NCBI RefSeq assembly: GCF_018402175.1 | Contig: NZ_JAGYJK010000011.1 | Location: 186,001 to 250,000, forward strand | Reading direction: 5' to 3' | Source: Yoonia sp. | Lineage (GTDB): Bacteria; Pseudomonadota; Alphaproteobacteria; Rhodobacterales; Rhodobacteraceae | Length of the DNA: 64,000 bases | In this document: positions 48,561 to 58,235 of the stretch, piece by piece | Position numbering within the stretch: the stretch's first letter is position 1 | How the letters are laid out: each line of letters begins with the position of its first letter | Program-made: the position numbers and the translations under genes | The notes under the pieces: generated by a model | Told to the model about the DNA's origin: nothing | What the model saw: only the letters and a program-made list of their open reading frames with translations | The model's database searches: none

Positions 48561-50144
48561 TTAGTCTGCGAAAGTGACGCTGGTCATCAGCGGCTGGTTC
48601 TCGGGGTGAACCGGCAGGGTGATACGGTCGTTCATCGCATAAGCCAAAACCTGATTGTGGATTGGCAGCAGCACACGGTCGGCTTTGACCACGTCCCAGA
48701 TTTCCGCAACCGTCGCAGCGCGGGCCTCAAGGTCGGTTTCCGTGCCCAGCGACTTGATCATCGCGTCCAGTGCGGGGTTGGAATAAAGACCACCGTTATA
48801 GGCGCCATAGCTGCCTTCTTTCGAATGCACCAAGTCATTGAAGACATAGGCGGAATCAAAGGTCGGCACGCCCCAGCCCAGCATGTAGAAATCGGTCTCG
48901 TTGCTGGTCACCAGCGGCGAATGCTGTGCCACGGGGCGCGACGCCAGGGTCACGTTGATCCCGATCCGGCCCAGCATCCCGACGACGGCCTGCGAAATCG
49001 CCTCGTCGTTGACGTAACGGTTGTTGGGCGTGTCCAGCGTGACGCTGAACCCGTCGGGATAGCCTGCCTCGGCCAACAGCGCCTTTGCGCGGTCCAGATC
49101 GACGGCGGGATAAGCGTCCAGCTCCGGGGTCCAGCCAGCGACGAAGGGCGGGTTGGGAATGCCGGTGGGGAACGACTGGCCACGCATCACAACCGCCTTG
49201 ATTGCGTCACGGTCGATAGCCAGTTCCATCGCTTCACGCACGGCGGGGCTGTTGAACGGGTTGCTGTCGGTGATGTTGGACGAGGCCAAAGGCGCATCGC
49301 CGAACTTGTAGCCAAAATAGATCACGCGGTTTTCGGCGCCCGTCTCGACCTTGATCCCGTCGGTTCCGCTGAGGCGTTCGATATCCTGCACCGGCACGTC
49401 CTGCACGATGTCCACTTCGCCCGACAGAAGGGCAGCAACGCGGGTCGCGGCATCGGAAATCGGCAGATAGATGATCTCGGTCACTTCAGGCTTGGTTTCG
49501 GCCCAATGGTTGTCGTTCACCGTCAGCACAGAGCGCACATCGACTTCGCGCGATTGCAGGATATAGGGGCCGGTGCCATTGGTGTTGCGCACGGCGAAAT
49601 TGTCCTCGCCTGCGGCGTAGTCCTGCACTTCGACGACATTGTTCGCCTCGGACCAATCCTTGTCCATGATGAAGGTGTTGGTCAGGTTGTTGGGATACAG
49701 CGGCGACGGGCCGGTCATGCGGACTTCGACGGTGTAATCATCCACGGCGGTGACTTCGGCCACATCGACATGCAACTGGCGCATGTTGGATTTTTCCGAC
49801 CGTGCACGGTCGAGCGAGAAAACAACGTCTTCGGCGGTAAAGGCCGCGCCATCATGGAAGGTCACGCCTTCGCGCAGGGTGAAGACCCAAGTGTCCGGCG
49901 CGCCGTCCTTGATCGCCCAAGATGTCGCCAGACGTGGCGTCAACGTCCCTTCGACATCGCGGTCCATCAGCGTTTCATAGACGTGATGGGCAAAGTTATG
50001 CGTCGGCCCCTGGTTTTGCGAATGCGGGTCCAGCGTCAAGGCATCGGACGCACGCGCCCAGCGGATCGTTTCGGCGGATGCCTGCGACACGATCAGTGTC
50101 GAAGACAGCAGCATCGCAGAAAGGCTAAGGATTTGTCTGGTCAT
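48561..50144 (-). CDS. Peptide ABC transporter substrate-binding protein (SBP family 5)
   Basis: 527 residues with a signal peptide (MTRQILSLSAMLLSSTLIVSQASA). The family 5 signature region is PRLATSWAIKDGAPDTWVFTLREGVTFHDGAAFTAEDVVFSLDRA. It binds peptides or related solutes in the periplasm and feeds the permease pair downstream. The ATG at 50144 was chosen by the signal peptide; a long open extension upstream is not protein-like. The promoter lies in the 200 bases before tonB. Confidence 0.93.
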   Translation of the reverse strand: MTRQILSLSAMLLSSTLIVSQASAETIRWARASDALTLDPHSQNQGPTHNFAHHVYETLMDRDVEGTLTPRLATSWAIKDGAPDTWVFTLREGVTFHDGAAFTAEDVVFSLDRARSEKSNMRQLHVDVAEVTAVDDYTVEVRMTGPSPLYPNNLTNTFIMDKDWSEANNVVEVQDYAAGEDNFAVRNTNGTGPYILQSREVDVRSVLTVNDNHWAETKPEVTEIIYLPISDAATRVAALLSGEVDIVQDVPVQDIERLSGTDGIKVETGAENRVIYFGYKFGDAPLASSNITDSNPFNSPAVREAMELAIDRDAIKAVVMRGQSFPTGIPNPPFVAGWTPELDAYPAVDLDRAKALLAEAGYPDGFSVTLDTPNNRYVNDEAISQAVVGMLGRIGINVTLASRPVAQHSPLVTSNETDFYMLGWGVPTFDSAYVFNDLVHSKEGSYGAYNGGLYSNPALDAMIKSLGTETDLEARAATVAEIWDVVKADRVLLPIHNQVLAYAMNDRITLPVHPENQPLMTSVTFAD

Positions 50145-50347
50145 GTCTGGAGCTCCATTCCTTGATTTTTGGGCATGCATTTTCGCTGCATGGCGTCCTG
50201 ACGCGTAACAGAAATGATTCATGCGCCTTTTGCAATGGCCAAGACGTGGACCGCCTGACCTCGGGGCGATCGCAGGTCGTGTTTTTGCATGGACGGCCCG
50301 ATTGCACAAAACCTGTGCGCGGCATGGATGATCTGCCTGATCCGCCG
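50145..50347. other. Intergenic region between peptide transporter and tonB
   Basis: 203 bases between the start of the binding-protein gene and the tonB stop. It should carry the peptide-operon promoter on the minus strand. I see no clear -35/-10 pair and no terminator for tonB. Confidence 0.4.
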
Positions 50348-51180
50348 TCAGGGACGCCCCAAGAATTCAAAGCTGAACGCCGTCTGCGCCCCTGCGGGCG
50401 GGGCCGCAAAGGGGGCTGCGCGGCGGATATGGTCCAGCGCCAGCCGGTCCAGCGCCGCTGACCCCGAGGATTGCGCCACGCTGACATCTGCCAGCGCGCC
50501 CGATGCGGCAATCGCAAAGCGCACAAGCACAATGCCCCGTGCCGGTGCGCGTTGCGGGCGCAGCCGCGTGATCTGGCGCAACACCTGACCGGGATAGGCC
50601 GCTGCCGCCGCCTGCCCGCCCGTGCTGTCCGGGGCCGGTGCCGCCCCCGAAGCCACGGCCTGCCCCTGCGCCTGCGCCTGCGTGCTGCCGCGCGCGGCGT
50701 CCGTGTCGGCATTGCCTGTGGGGCGCGGCGGGGCTGCGGGTTGCGCAGTTTGGGGCGCGGGTCTTGCTATGGGGCGCAACGCTGTCGGGGGGCTGTGTCA
50801 GGCAGGGCGCGGGTTATGTCGGGGGCGGGCTGCGGCGCGGTCACGGGGGTCGCGCCTGTGGCGACAGGGGCGCTGGTGGATGGGTCCGGCGTCACCGGCA
50901 CTGCAAGATCGGGCACCGCCAGATCGGCCACCGCAGATGCCGGCAGCGCAAGGCTACGCTGTGCGGGCGCGACGGCCGGCTGTGCGGCGGGGGTGACAGG
51001 CACCGCGCCTGCGACGAAATCCTCGAAGGCGGCGCCAATCGCGGCGATATCGGGCGTGCCGCCGCCTGCGACCGCGATGCGCTGCGGCGGCGCTGCGACG
51101 ATCAGCAGGCCCGCCGCATGCAAGGCCCCCGACAGCACCAGTGCCGCAATCGCGCCGCCACAGGCCCGCAGGCGGGTCAT
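50348..51180 (-). CDS. tonB: TonB protein (frameshifted as read)
   Basis: Energises the heme receptor. The N-terminal membrane anchor is GGAIAALVLSGALHAAGLLIV (residues 8-28), then a proline-rich spacer. A base is missing in the G6 run at 50787-50792. Restoring it joins DTAP to PTALRPIARPAPQ and the C-terminal TonB domain: YPGQVLRQITRLRPQRAPARGIVLVRFAI and AALDRLALDHIRRAAPF. Corrected length is 277 residues. The ATG overlaps the stop of the second exbD (ATGA). Confidence 0.85.
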
Positions 51181-51563
51181 GGCGCAAGCCCCTGTCGGGT
51201 CACCAGCCGCACATCCTGACCGGTTTGCGCGCGCAGGGCGGCGGCCACGGCGATCAGGTCGCGCGCGGGCAGATTGCGGTCCGGCAGGAGGCGCAAGGCC
51301 CCCGCCTCACCTGCTTGCGCGGCGACGAAGGCGTCAAGTGTTGTCACCTCTGCGCGCCAGACCAGCGTGCCATCCGCGCGCAGCACCAGCGCATCGTCAG
51401 GCACCCGTGCCGCCACGCTATCGGCATCGACCAGCTGCACATCGCGGTCAACCGGCTGGGCCACCTGCCCCGCGATCAGGAAAAACACCAGCATCAGGAA
51501 AACCACGTTGATCAAGGCAATCGTGGGTTCGGGCTTGGCGCGCGGGGATGGGGCAAGGCGCAT
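51177..51563 (-). CDS. exbD: ExbD/TolR family protein (second copy)
   Basis: 128 residues, one N-terminal membrane helix (residues 14-32, TIALINVVFLMLVFFLIAG) followed by a periplasmic domain. The conserved transmembrane Asp of ExbD is absent: where a D is expected (LTSLIDVIFLLLLFF in the other copy) this one has ALINVVFLMLVFF with Asn. It may be an accessory or inactive subunit. It overlaps tonB. Confidence 0.88.
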   Translation of the reverse strand: MRLAPSPRAKPEPTIALINVVFLMLVFFLIAGQVAQPVDRDVQLVDADSVAARVPDDALVLRADGTLVWRAEVTTLDAFVAAQAGEAGALRLLPDRNLPARDLIAVAAALRAQTGQDVRLVTRQGLAP

Positions 51564-51567
51564 CCGG

Positions 51568-51936
51568 TCACCCCCCGATCAGGCGCAGGCTGACGCCCGG
51601 CACGGTTTGGGCCGCGACCAGCACATCGACCAGCCGTTGCGCTGTCACCGCCTCGGACGGGGCGACCAGCACCAGCGCGCCATCCAGCGCGGCAATCGCA
51701 TCCGGCAAAGCGGCCAAGCTCACCTCGGCCACGTTCAGCGTGATCGCATCGGCGCTGATGCGCAAAAAGGCGGGCGGCGCGCCAGCCTGCGTCGCCCCGC
51801 CGGTGGCCGCGATGAACGGCAGATCGCCGAAACGGGTAAAGGTCGATGACAGCATGAAAAACAACAACAGCAGAAAGATCACATCAATCAGCGATGTCAG
51901 CGACAGCCGCCGTTTGCGCAGCGCGGGTCTAGCCAT
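51568..51936 (-). CDS. exbD: ExbD/TolR family protein (first copy)
   Basis: 122 residues. The N-terminal membrane helix carries the conserved proton-path aspartate (LTSLIDVIFLLLLFFML). A short periplasmic domain follows. With ExbB it uses the proton gradient to drive TonB. The start overlaps the exbB stop by eight bases. Confidence 0.92.
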   Translation of the reverse strand: MARPALRKRRLSLTSLIDVIFLLLLFFMLSSTFTRFGDLPFIAATGGATQAGAPPAFLRISADAITLNVAEVSLAALPDAIAALDGALVLVAPSEAVTAQRLVDVLVAAQTVPGVSLRLIGG

Positions 51937-52552
51937 GGGCCAGACCGGGGCGCAACGCGCCTTCGATCAGCGCCTCGGCCATGCGCCGTTCATTGGCCAT
52001 CCGACCTTCAAGCCATGACAGGATCGCGCTCAGCGGCATCGCCACCGCCAGACCCGCCGCCGTGGTCATCAAGGCCACCCAGATCCCCCCGGCCAGCACG
52101 GATGGATCGACGCTTTGCCCTGCATCCTGCATCGCGCGAAAGGCCGCGATCATGCCCAGCACGGTGCCGAACAGCCCCAACAAAGGCGCGGTCTGCGCCA
52201 CGGCATCCAGCAGGCGAAACCCGGCTTCCAGCCGCGCCAGCCGCGCCTCGGCCAAGGTATAAAGCCGCTCGCGCCCATCACGCGCCTGCAAGGCCAGCGC
52301 CAGAACCGTCGCCAGATGCGATGGTGCCGCCTCGGCCAAGGCCAGCGCGCGGGCCTGTTGGCCTGCATCGGACGCAGCCAAGGCCGCCAGCAAGGGCGCA
52401 TGCCGCCCGACGCCCGCGATGTAGAATTGCACCAGTTTCCACAGCACCACGGCCCCCGACAGCACCGACAGCCCGATGATCAGCGCCACAACCCAGCCGC
52501 CAAGGTCGATAAAGGCGGCCAGCGCATCGCGCGCCTGATAAAGATGGATCAT
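51929..52552 (-). CDS. exbB: ExbB/MotA/TolQ family proton channel protein
   Basis: 207 residues, three membrane helices. The conserved stretch LLDAVAQTAPLLGLFGTVLGMIAAF and the last helix VALMTTAAGLAVAMPLSAILSWLEG are typical ExbB. It powers the TonB system with ExbD. Its ATG overlaps the stop of the unknown periplasmic protein upstream (ATGA). Confidence 0.94.
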   Translation of the reverse strand: MIHLYQARDALAAFIDLGGWVVALIIGLSVLSGAVVLWKLVQFYIAGVGRHAPLLAALAASDAGQQARALALAEAAPSHLATVLALALQARDGRERLYTLAEARLARLEAGFRLLDAVAQTAPLLGLFGTVLGMIAAFRAMQDAGQSVDPSVLAGGIWVALMTTAAGLAVAMPLSAILSWLEGRMANERRMAEALIEGALRPGLAHG

Positions 52553-52956
52553 TGCAGCACCTCGACATCGTCAACCGACCCCGTGACGCGCAACACCTGC
52601 GCACAGGTCGCGGGGGTGGTGCTGTCGCCCGTGCAGGCAGCGACACCGTTGATCAGCACCTGCGCGACATCCGCGCAGGCGATCCCCGCCACATCGAACT
52701 GGCGCACGCGGCGCGCGCCCTGCGGCAGGTCTGCGAAATCGAACAGGGTCAGCGCGGCAACCCGCCCCGCCTGATCGAACAGCACCGTTTCCAGCGCCAG
52801 CGTGGTCAAGGGGGCCAGCCCGTTATCCGCGACAAAGGTCAGCCGGCAGGCATTGTCCACAGGATCAAGCCGGTTCAGATCCACCGCGATCCCGCCGGTA
52901 TCCTGTGCCGCCGCAGACCCTGCGACGGCAAGGGCAAGGAGGCTGGTCCTTACCAT
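52549..52956 (-). CDS. Periplasmic protein of unknown function in the heme uptake operon
   Basis: 135 residues with a signal peptide (MVRTSLLALAVAGSAAAQ). The mature part is a beta-type domain with four cysteines (NACRLTF, GIACADV, AACTGD, ATCAQV) that could form two disulfides. The motif LDLNRLDP-like VDLNRLDPVDNACRLTFVAD is distinctive. The gene is sandwiched between the heme receptor and exbB, overlapping both, so it almost certainly takes part in TonB-dependent heme uptake, for example as a heme or receptor-binding accessory. I know no function for it. Confidence 0.75.
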   Translation of the reverse strand: MVRTSLLALAVAGSAAAQDTGGIAVDLNRLDPVDNACRLTFVADNGLAPLTTLALETVLFDQAGRVAALTLFDFADLPQGARRVRQFDVAGIACADVAQVLINGVAACTGDSTTPATCAQVLRVTGSVDDVEVLQ

Positions 52957-55056
52957 GTCAGGGTCCGCGCAAGGCTGACCTTGAAGCTGCGCCCGCGGCC
53001 TCGGTCCAGCGACAGGTTGTTGCGATAGTCCGTGTCGAACAGGTTTTCGACCGCCATCTGCACATCGAACCCGTCCAGCGCGCCGGTGTCCGGCTGCCAT
53101 GTCACAAACACATCCTGCGTGGTGTAGCCGTCAAAGGCTGTATCGGTGACAACGCCGGTCGGTGACGTTGCGGGTCGATGTCGTGATGTCATCGACAAAC
53201 GTACCGCGCCAGCCGAATTCCAGCCCCCGGTCCGGCAACCGCGTGCCCAAGGTCAGGGCCGCCTGATCTGCCGGTGTCGTGGACAAGGTATACCCGTAAT
53301 TCCCGTCGGTGCCGCGCACGCGGGACAGGGCCAGCCGCGCGAACAGGGATTCGGTTTCATAGCCGCCCTCGATCTCGGCGCCCTCGAAATCGGCCCGCGC
53401 CAGATTGCGGAAGAACACCGTATCGGTGGTGGGTGTTACGGTGACAAAGCCGTCGATCCGGTTGCGAAACGCGGTCAGTTTCAGTTGCAGATTATCCCCC
53501 GCCGCCAACAGCCCATCGCGGTTATAGGTCAGGCCCAGTTCGACATTGGTGGCCTCTTCCTTGTCCAGATCAAGTGCTGCGGTCTTGGTCCCCGATGTGG
53601 AATAAAGTTCGTCCAATGTCGGCAGCCGTTCGGTCCGCGCGACCGAGCCAAAGACCGACAGATCATCAGTCACGTCGTAAAGTGCCGCCAGCGTCAGCGC
53701 GGTGGCCTCATCTGTGACGGTCGCGCCATTGGGCACGTCAGACCCCGGTTCGCGTTCGGCAAAGTCGATGCGCGCGCCGGGAATGACCGTCAGCCGGTCA
53801 CCGATCACGACTTCGGATTGCGCATAGAGGCCGATCTTGCGGTCGCTGCCTTCGGGGTGGAACCCAAGTGGGCCAGCACTGTCAGCCACGCGGTCCTGAT
53901 AGGTCACCTGCGCGCCGAAGGTCAGGAAATTGTCCCAGCCCGCGCCGCTGAAATCGGCGGTGTTTTCGGCCTTCAGCATCGTTGTGCGATAGGCATAGGT
54001 CACATCGCAGAACACGTTGGCATTGGAGGCTGTCGGCAGACAGGGTTGCGCCGCACCCGATGTGCTGCGCGCATTGGATTGTTCGACCGTCGTGTCCGAA
54101 TAGGACAGCTGCAGGCGCGGATTGAACCAGCCGCCACCCGCATGGTCCCATGCGACGTTGAACGTGTCGTCCGTCACCGACCGGTCCACATTGCCAAAGG
54201 CGTTGGCGATGGCATCACCGCCGCCGGTTTGCGCCAGCGTCGTGTTATCGGCATCCGATGAAAACCGTTGCGCCGACAGCCGCAGGGTCTGTGTGTCATT
54301 GATCTGGAACGTGCCTTTGAGCAGGGCAGAGGGTGCCTCGAATTCGCTGCCGGTCACGGTCGCACCTGCGCCGGTTTCAAAGTCGTCGGACCTGCGATAG
54401 CCCAGCGCCGCCAGAAATTCGGCCCCTTCGGCGGGGCGCGCGGCATAGATCACCGAGCCCAACTGGCCGTTGCCGTTGCTTTCATAGCCGTATTTCAGCC
54501 GCAGCGCGCCGGTGCCACCATCGGGGATGAAATCGCCCGCATCCTTGGTTTCGAAATTGACCACACCGCCAATCGCACCCGAGCCGTACAGCGTGGCCGA
54601 CCCCGGCCCGCGCAACACCTCGACCCGGCGGTAAAGTTCGGGGTCCGAAAAGAACGACCCCATGCGATATTGTTCATAGAATTTCGGCACACCGTCCACA
54701 TTGACGATGATCCGCGCTTCTGATGCGGATTGTTCGGTCGCCCCGATCCCGCGGATGTTGAACGCGAACCCAAATGGCCGGTCCGATCCAGCGGTCTGCG
54801 CGCCCGGCACATTGCGCAGGATCTGGCCCACGTTCGCCGCCTGTTCACGGTCGATATCGTCCTGATCCAGCACACTGACCGCCTGTGGCGTGTCGATCGC
54901 CACCTTTTGCTGGCCTGCGCCAAAGATCAGCCGCCCCAGAAAGGTGCTGCTGTCCAGTTGCGTCTGTTGGGCGCTGGCCATGCCTGCGGCAAGGATTGCT
55001 GTTGTTGTAAAAAGGCAGGCCAGGCCCAGCCTGCGGGGGCGCATGCGTAGCGTCAT
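52950..55056 (-). CDS. hmuR: TonB-dependent heme receptor (frameshifted as read)
   Basis: Outer-membrane receptor. Signal peptide RRLGLACLFTTTAILAAGMASAQ, plug domain from about residue 50 (SVLDQDDIDREQAANVGQILRNVPGAQTAG ... FNIRGIG), then the barrel. One extra base near 53160 breaks the frame after STRNVT. Removing it gives TGVVTDTAFDGYTTQDVFV and the closing FKVSLARTLTW with the terminal aromatic residue. Corrected length is 701 residues. Heme specificity is inferred from the divergent hmuSTUV genes. Confidence 0.87.
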
Positions 55057-55120
55057 GTCCGATTCTCCATCCGGATTTAAGGTTTCGGCTGGCTGTACGG
55101 CTGGCATGTCTCAAGGTGTC

Positions 55121-55168
55121 TTGACCCCCGACCAGCGGTGTTCTAGTGATCCCGATAGAAACAGTCAA
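55121..55168. promoter_or_regulatory. Overlapping divergent promoters of hmuR and hmuS
   Basis: Minus strand: TTGACT (55168-55163), 17 bases, TAGAAC (55145-55140), for hmuR. Plus strand: TTGACC (55121-55126), 17 bases, TAGTGA (55144-55149), for hmuS. Their -10 elements overlap, so polymerases would exclude each other. An inverted TTCTA/TAGAA pair spans the centre. Confidence 0.55.
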
Positions 55169-55269
55169 GTACTGCGCCAGATCTTCCAGCCATGCCCTTT
55201 GCGGCAACGCCAGATCCGGGACCTCGCGCGTCAACGCCCGCCAAAAGCAGGCCCAACGGAGGTCACCTC

Positions 55270-56310
55270 ATGATTCTATCCCCCGACCGCGTAGCGGCGA
55301 TTGCGACCGCCCGCGCCGACAAACCCAAAATGCGCGAACGCGATCTGGCCAATGTGCTGGGCATCCGCGAGGCCGAGATTCTGGCCGCCGAGCTTGGCCA
55401 TGGCGTGCGCCGGATCGCGGCAGACCCTGACCGGCTGTTGGCGCGCATCCCGGCGCTTGGCGATGTGATGGCGCTGACGCGCAACGATTTCTGCGTGCAT
55501 GAACGGCGCGGACAGTATCTTGACTATCGTTCAGGCGCCCATGCCGGCATGGTGCTGGGGCCGGATATCGACCTGCGCATTTTCCCCAGCCACTGGGTCC
55601 ATGGTTTCGCGGTGGACCGCAGCGGGCCAGATGGCACAAGACGCAGTTTGCAGGTGTTCGATGCCGCGGGCGATGCGGTCCACAAGATCTATCTGCAACC
55701 GGATTCGGACCTTGCGGCCTATGATGCGCTGGTCGCCGATCTGGCCGTGGCCGATGATGCGCCTTTCGATCTTGCGCCGCGCGCCTTGCCAGAGCCTATC
55801 CGCGTGAACGAAGCCAAGTTTGACGAATTGCGCAGCGCCTGGCCAAAGATGACCGATACCCACCAGTTCCTGGCCATGACCAGCCGGTTGAAATTCGACC
55901 GTCTGGGGGCCTATCTGTCGATCGGCGCGCCTTGGGCGGTGCCGCTGCCGGTCAATGCGGTCGAACAGGCGCTGCGGCAGGCCGGGGCGCAGGGCGTGCC
56001 GATCATGGTCTTTGTCGGCAATCGCGGCTGCATCCAGATCCATTCGGGGCCTGTTGCACGGCTGGAACCGATGGGGCCGTGGTTCAACGTGCTGGACCCG
56101 CATTTCAACCTGCATCTGCGCGCCGACAAGGTGGCGCAGGTCTGGTTGGTGCGCAAACCCACAAAACGCGGCGATGCGATCTCGGTCGAGGCGTTTGACA
56201 GGGACGGTCACCTGATCCTGCAGATTTTCGGCAAACGCGCCGAGGCCGCGACCGATACAGGTGCTTGGGATGCCATCGCCACAGGTTTGGCCGCAGAGGT
56301 GATGGCATGA
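55270..56310 (+). CDS. hmuS: Hemin-degrading factor HmuS
   Basis: 346 residues. The tandem structural repeats of the HemS/HmuS family are visible: MRERDLANVLGIREAEILAAELG and GPDIDLRIFPSHWVHGFAV in the first half, HQFLAMTSRLKFDRLGAYLSIG and VFVGNRGCIQIHSGPVARLEP in the second. It binds heme in the cytoplasm and helps release iron. The ATG at 55270 has GGAGG upstream. Confidence 0.94.
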   Translation: MILSPDRVAAIATARADKPKMRERDLANVLGIREAEILAAELGHGVRRIAADPDRLLARIPALGDVMALTRNDFCVHERRGQYLDYRSGAHAGMVLGPDIDLRIFPSHWVHGFAVDRSGPDGTRRSLQVFDAAGDAVHKIYLQPDSDLAAYDALVADLAVADDAPFDLAPRALPEPIRVNEAKFDELRSAWPKMTDTHQFLAMTSRLKFDRLGAYLSIGAPWAVPLPVNAVEQALRQAGAQGVPIMVFVGNRGCIQIHSGPVARLEPMGPWFNVLDPHFNLHLRADKVAQVWLVRKPTKRGDAISVEAFDRDGHLILQIFGKRAEAATDTGAWDAIATGLAAEVMA

Positions 56311-57167
56311 TCCGCCGGATTGCAGCCAGCCTTGCGGTGGCGGTGGCTTTTGCCCCCGCAGCCTTTGCCGAGACCCCGTCGCGCGTGATCGCGGCGGGCG
56401 GGTCTGTCGCGGAAATCATCCATGCTTTGGGGGCCGGTGACCGGCTGATCGCGCGCGATACCACGTCAACCTTTCCCCCCGCGGTCGCGGCCTTGCCCGA
56501 TATCGGCTATGTCCGCGCGCTGTCGGCGGAAAACCTGATCGCGATGGCCCCCGACATGGTGATCGCCGAACATGACGCTGGACCACCCGAAGTGCTGGAC
56601 GTGCTGCAACGGTCGGGCATTGCGCTGGTGACGGTGCCACAGGCGCTGGACCCTGACGGTGTCGCCGCCAAGATCGACGCGGTGGCCACGGCACTGGACC
56701 TGCCAGACGCCGGTGCCGCCCTGCAAGCCCGCGTGGCGGCGCAGCTGGAACAGGCACGGATCGCAGGCGACGGCTTGCCCCGGTCCCCGCGGGTGATGTT
56801 CATCCTGTCGATGCAGGGCGGCCGGTTGCTGGTTGGCGGCCAAGGCACCTCTGCCGAGGCGATGATCCTGCTGGCCGGTGGCACCAATGCGGTGACCGCG
56901 CTGGACGGCTATAAACCCCTGACCGACGAGGCCGCGATTGCCGCGAACCCCGATCTGATCCTGATGATGGACCGGGGCGGTGATCATGCCGTGGCTCTGG
57001 CCGATATCATCGCCCATCCGGCGCTGCGCCTGACCCGCGCGGCCATTGACCAGCGGGTCGTCAGCATGGACGGGCTTTATCTGCTGGGCTTTGGCCCGCG
57101 CACCGGCGATGCGGCGCTGGAACTGAACGCCCATCTGCGCCGCCTGACCGATGAGGTCAAAGGCTGA
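56307..57167 (+). CDS. hmuT: Heme ABC transporter substrate-binding protein HmuT
   Basis: 286 residues with signal peptide MIRRIAASLAVAVAFAPAAFA. A type III periplasmic binding fold: SRVIAAGGSVAEIIHALGAGDRLIARDTTS, then PDIGYVRALSAENLIAMAPDMVIAEHDAGP. It carries heme from the receptor to HmuUV. ATG overlaps the hmuS stop, and its stop overlaps hmuU (TGATG). Confidence 0.93.
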   Translation: MIRRIAASLAVAVAFAPAAFAETPSRVIAAGGSVAEIIHALGAGDRLIARDTTSTFPPAVAALPDIGYVRALSAENLIAMAPDMVIAEHDAGPPEVLDVLQRSGIALVTVPQALDPDGVAAKIDAVATALDLPDAGAALQARVAAQLEQARIAGDGLPRSPRVMFILSMQGGRLLVGGQGTSAEAMILLAGGTNAVTALDGYKPLTDEAAIAANPDLILMMDRGGDHAVALADIIAHPALRLTRAAIDQRVVSMDGLYLLGFGPRTGDAALELNAHLRRLTDEVKG

Positions 57168-58235
57168 TGGTCGCCCTTGCCGATACCCCCGTGCTGGCGG
57201 GCGACCGGTCGATCCGCGCGCGGCGGGTGGCCTTTGGGCTGGCGGGGCTTTTGCTGCTGACCGGTCTGCTGAGCCTGTCGCATGGCGCATCCGGCGTGCG
57301 GCTGGACCTTGTGCTGCAAAGCTGGCTGGCGGGACGAGGCTGTTCCCGCGCGCGACTGGCTGATCCTGTGGGAAATCCGGTTGCCACGGATGCTGACCGG
57401 CGTGCTGGTCGGGGCATCGCTGGCGGTGGGTGGTGCGGTGATGCAGGGGCTGTTTCGCAACCCTTTGGCCGATCCGGGGCTGGTCGGGGTTGGCGCGGGG
57501 GCCGGTCTGGGTGCTGTGCTGGCCATCGTGCTGGGCGGACAGGCGCCCGCATGGGTCGCCGCTTGGCTGGGCTGGAACATGGTGCCGGTTGCGGCCTTTA
57601 TCGGGGGCTGGCTGTCCACGATGGTGCTGTACCGCGTATCAACCCGCGCGGGGCGCACATCCACCGCGACGATGCTGCTGGCGGGGATCGCCCTTGGCGC
57701 GCTGGCAGGCGCGGCGACCGGTATTCTGGTCTATATCGCGGACGACCGGCAATTGCGCGACCTGACCTTTTGGGGTCTGGGGTCGCTGGGCGGCGCGTCA
57801 TGGCCCAAGATCGCGGCGGCAGGCCCCGTGATGCTGCTGGCGCTGCTGGCCGCACCGTTCCTTGCGCGCGGGCTGAACGGGCTGTCGCTGGGCGAGGCTG
57901 CGGCCCATCACATCGGGCTGCCGGTGCAAAGGGTCAAACATGTGGCCATTCTGACGGTCGCTGCGGCCACGGGGGCCGCTGTCGCGGTATCGGGCGGCAT
58001 CGGGTTTATCGGGATCGTGGTGCCGCATCTGCTGCGGCTGGCGACGGGGCCGGACCACCGCTATCTGCTGGTGAATGCGGCGCTTTTGGGGGCGACTTTG
58101 TTGTTGCTGGCCGATCTGATCGCGCGCAGCATCATCGCACCGGCCGAATTGCCCATCGGGATCGTGACGGCGGTGATCGGCGCGCCGGTGTTTTTGTGGA
58201 TCCTGCTGCGCCGCCGTGGATTGGTGGATCTGTGA
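57167..58235 (+). CDS. hmuU: Heme ABC transporter permease HmuU (frameshifted as read)
   Basis: FecCD-type permease. N-terminus VALADTPVLAGDRSIRARRV, then helices. One extra G in the run at 57331-57333 breaks the frame after VLQSWLA. Removing it gives DEAVPARDWLILWEIRLPRM and the family core LVGASLAVGGAVMQGLFRNPLADPGLVG. Corrected length is 355 residues. Its stop overlaps hmuV. Confidence 0.9.

Noticed and set aside
55140-55168. Irr-type iron control element in the hmuR/hmuS region
   Set aside because: The repeat is TTCTA...TAGAA with ten bases between, the wrong order and spacing for the TAGAA-N-TTCTA element.
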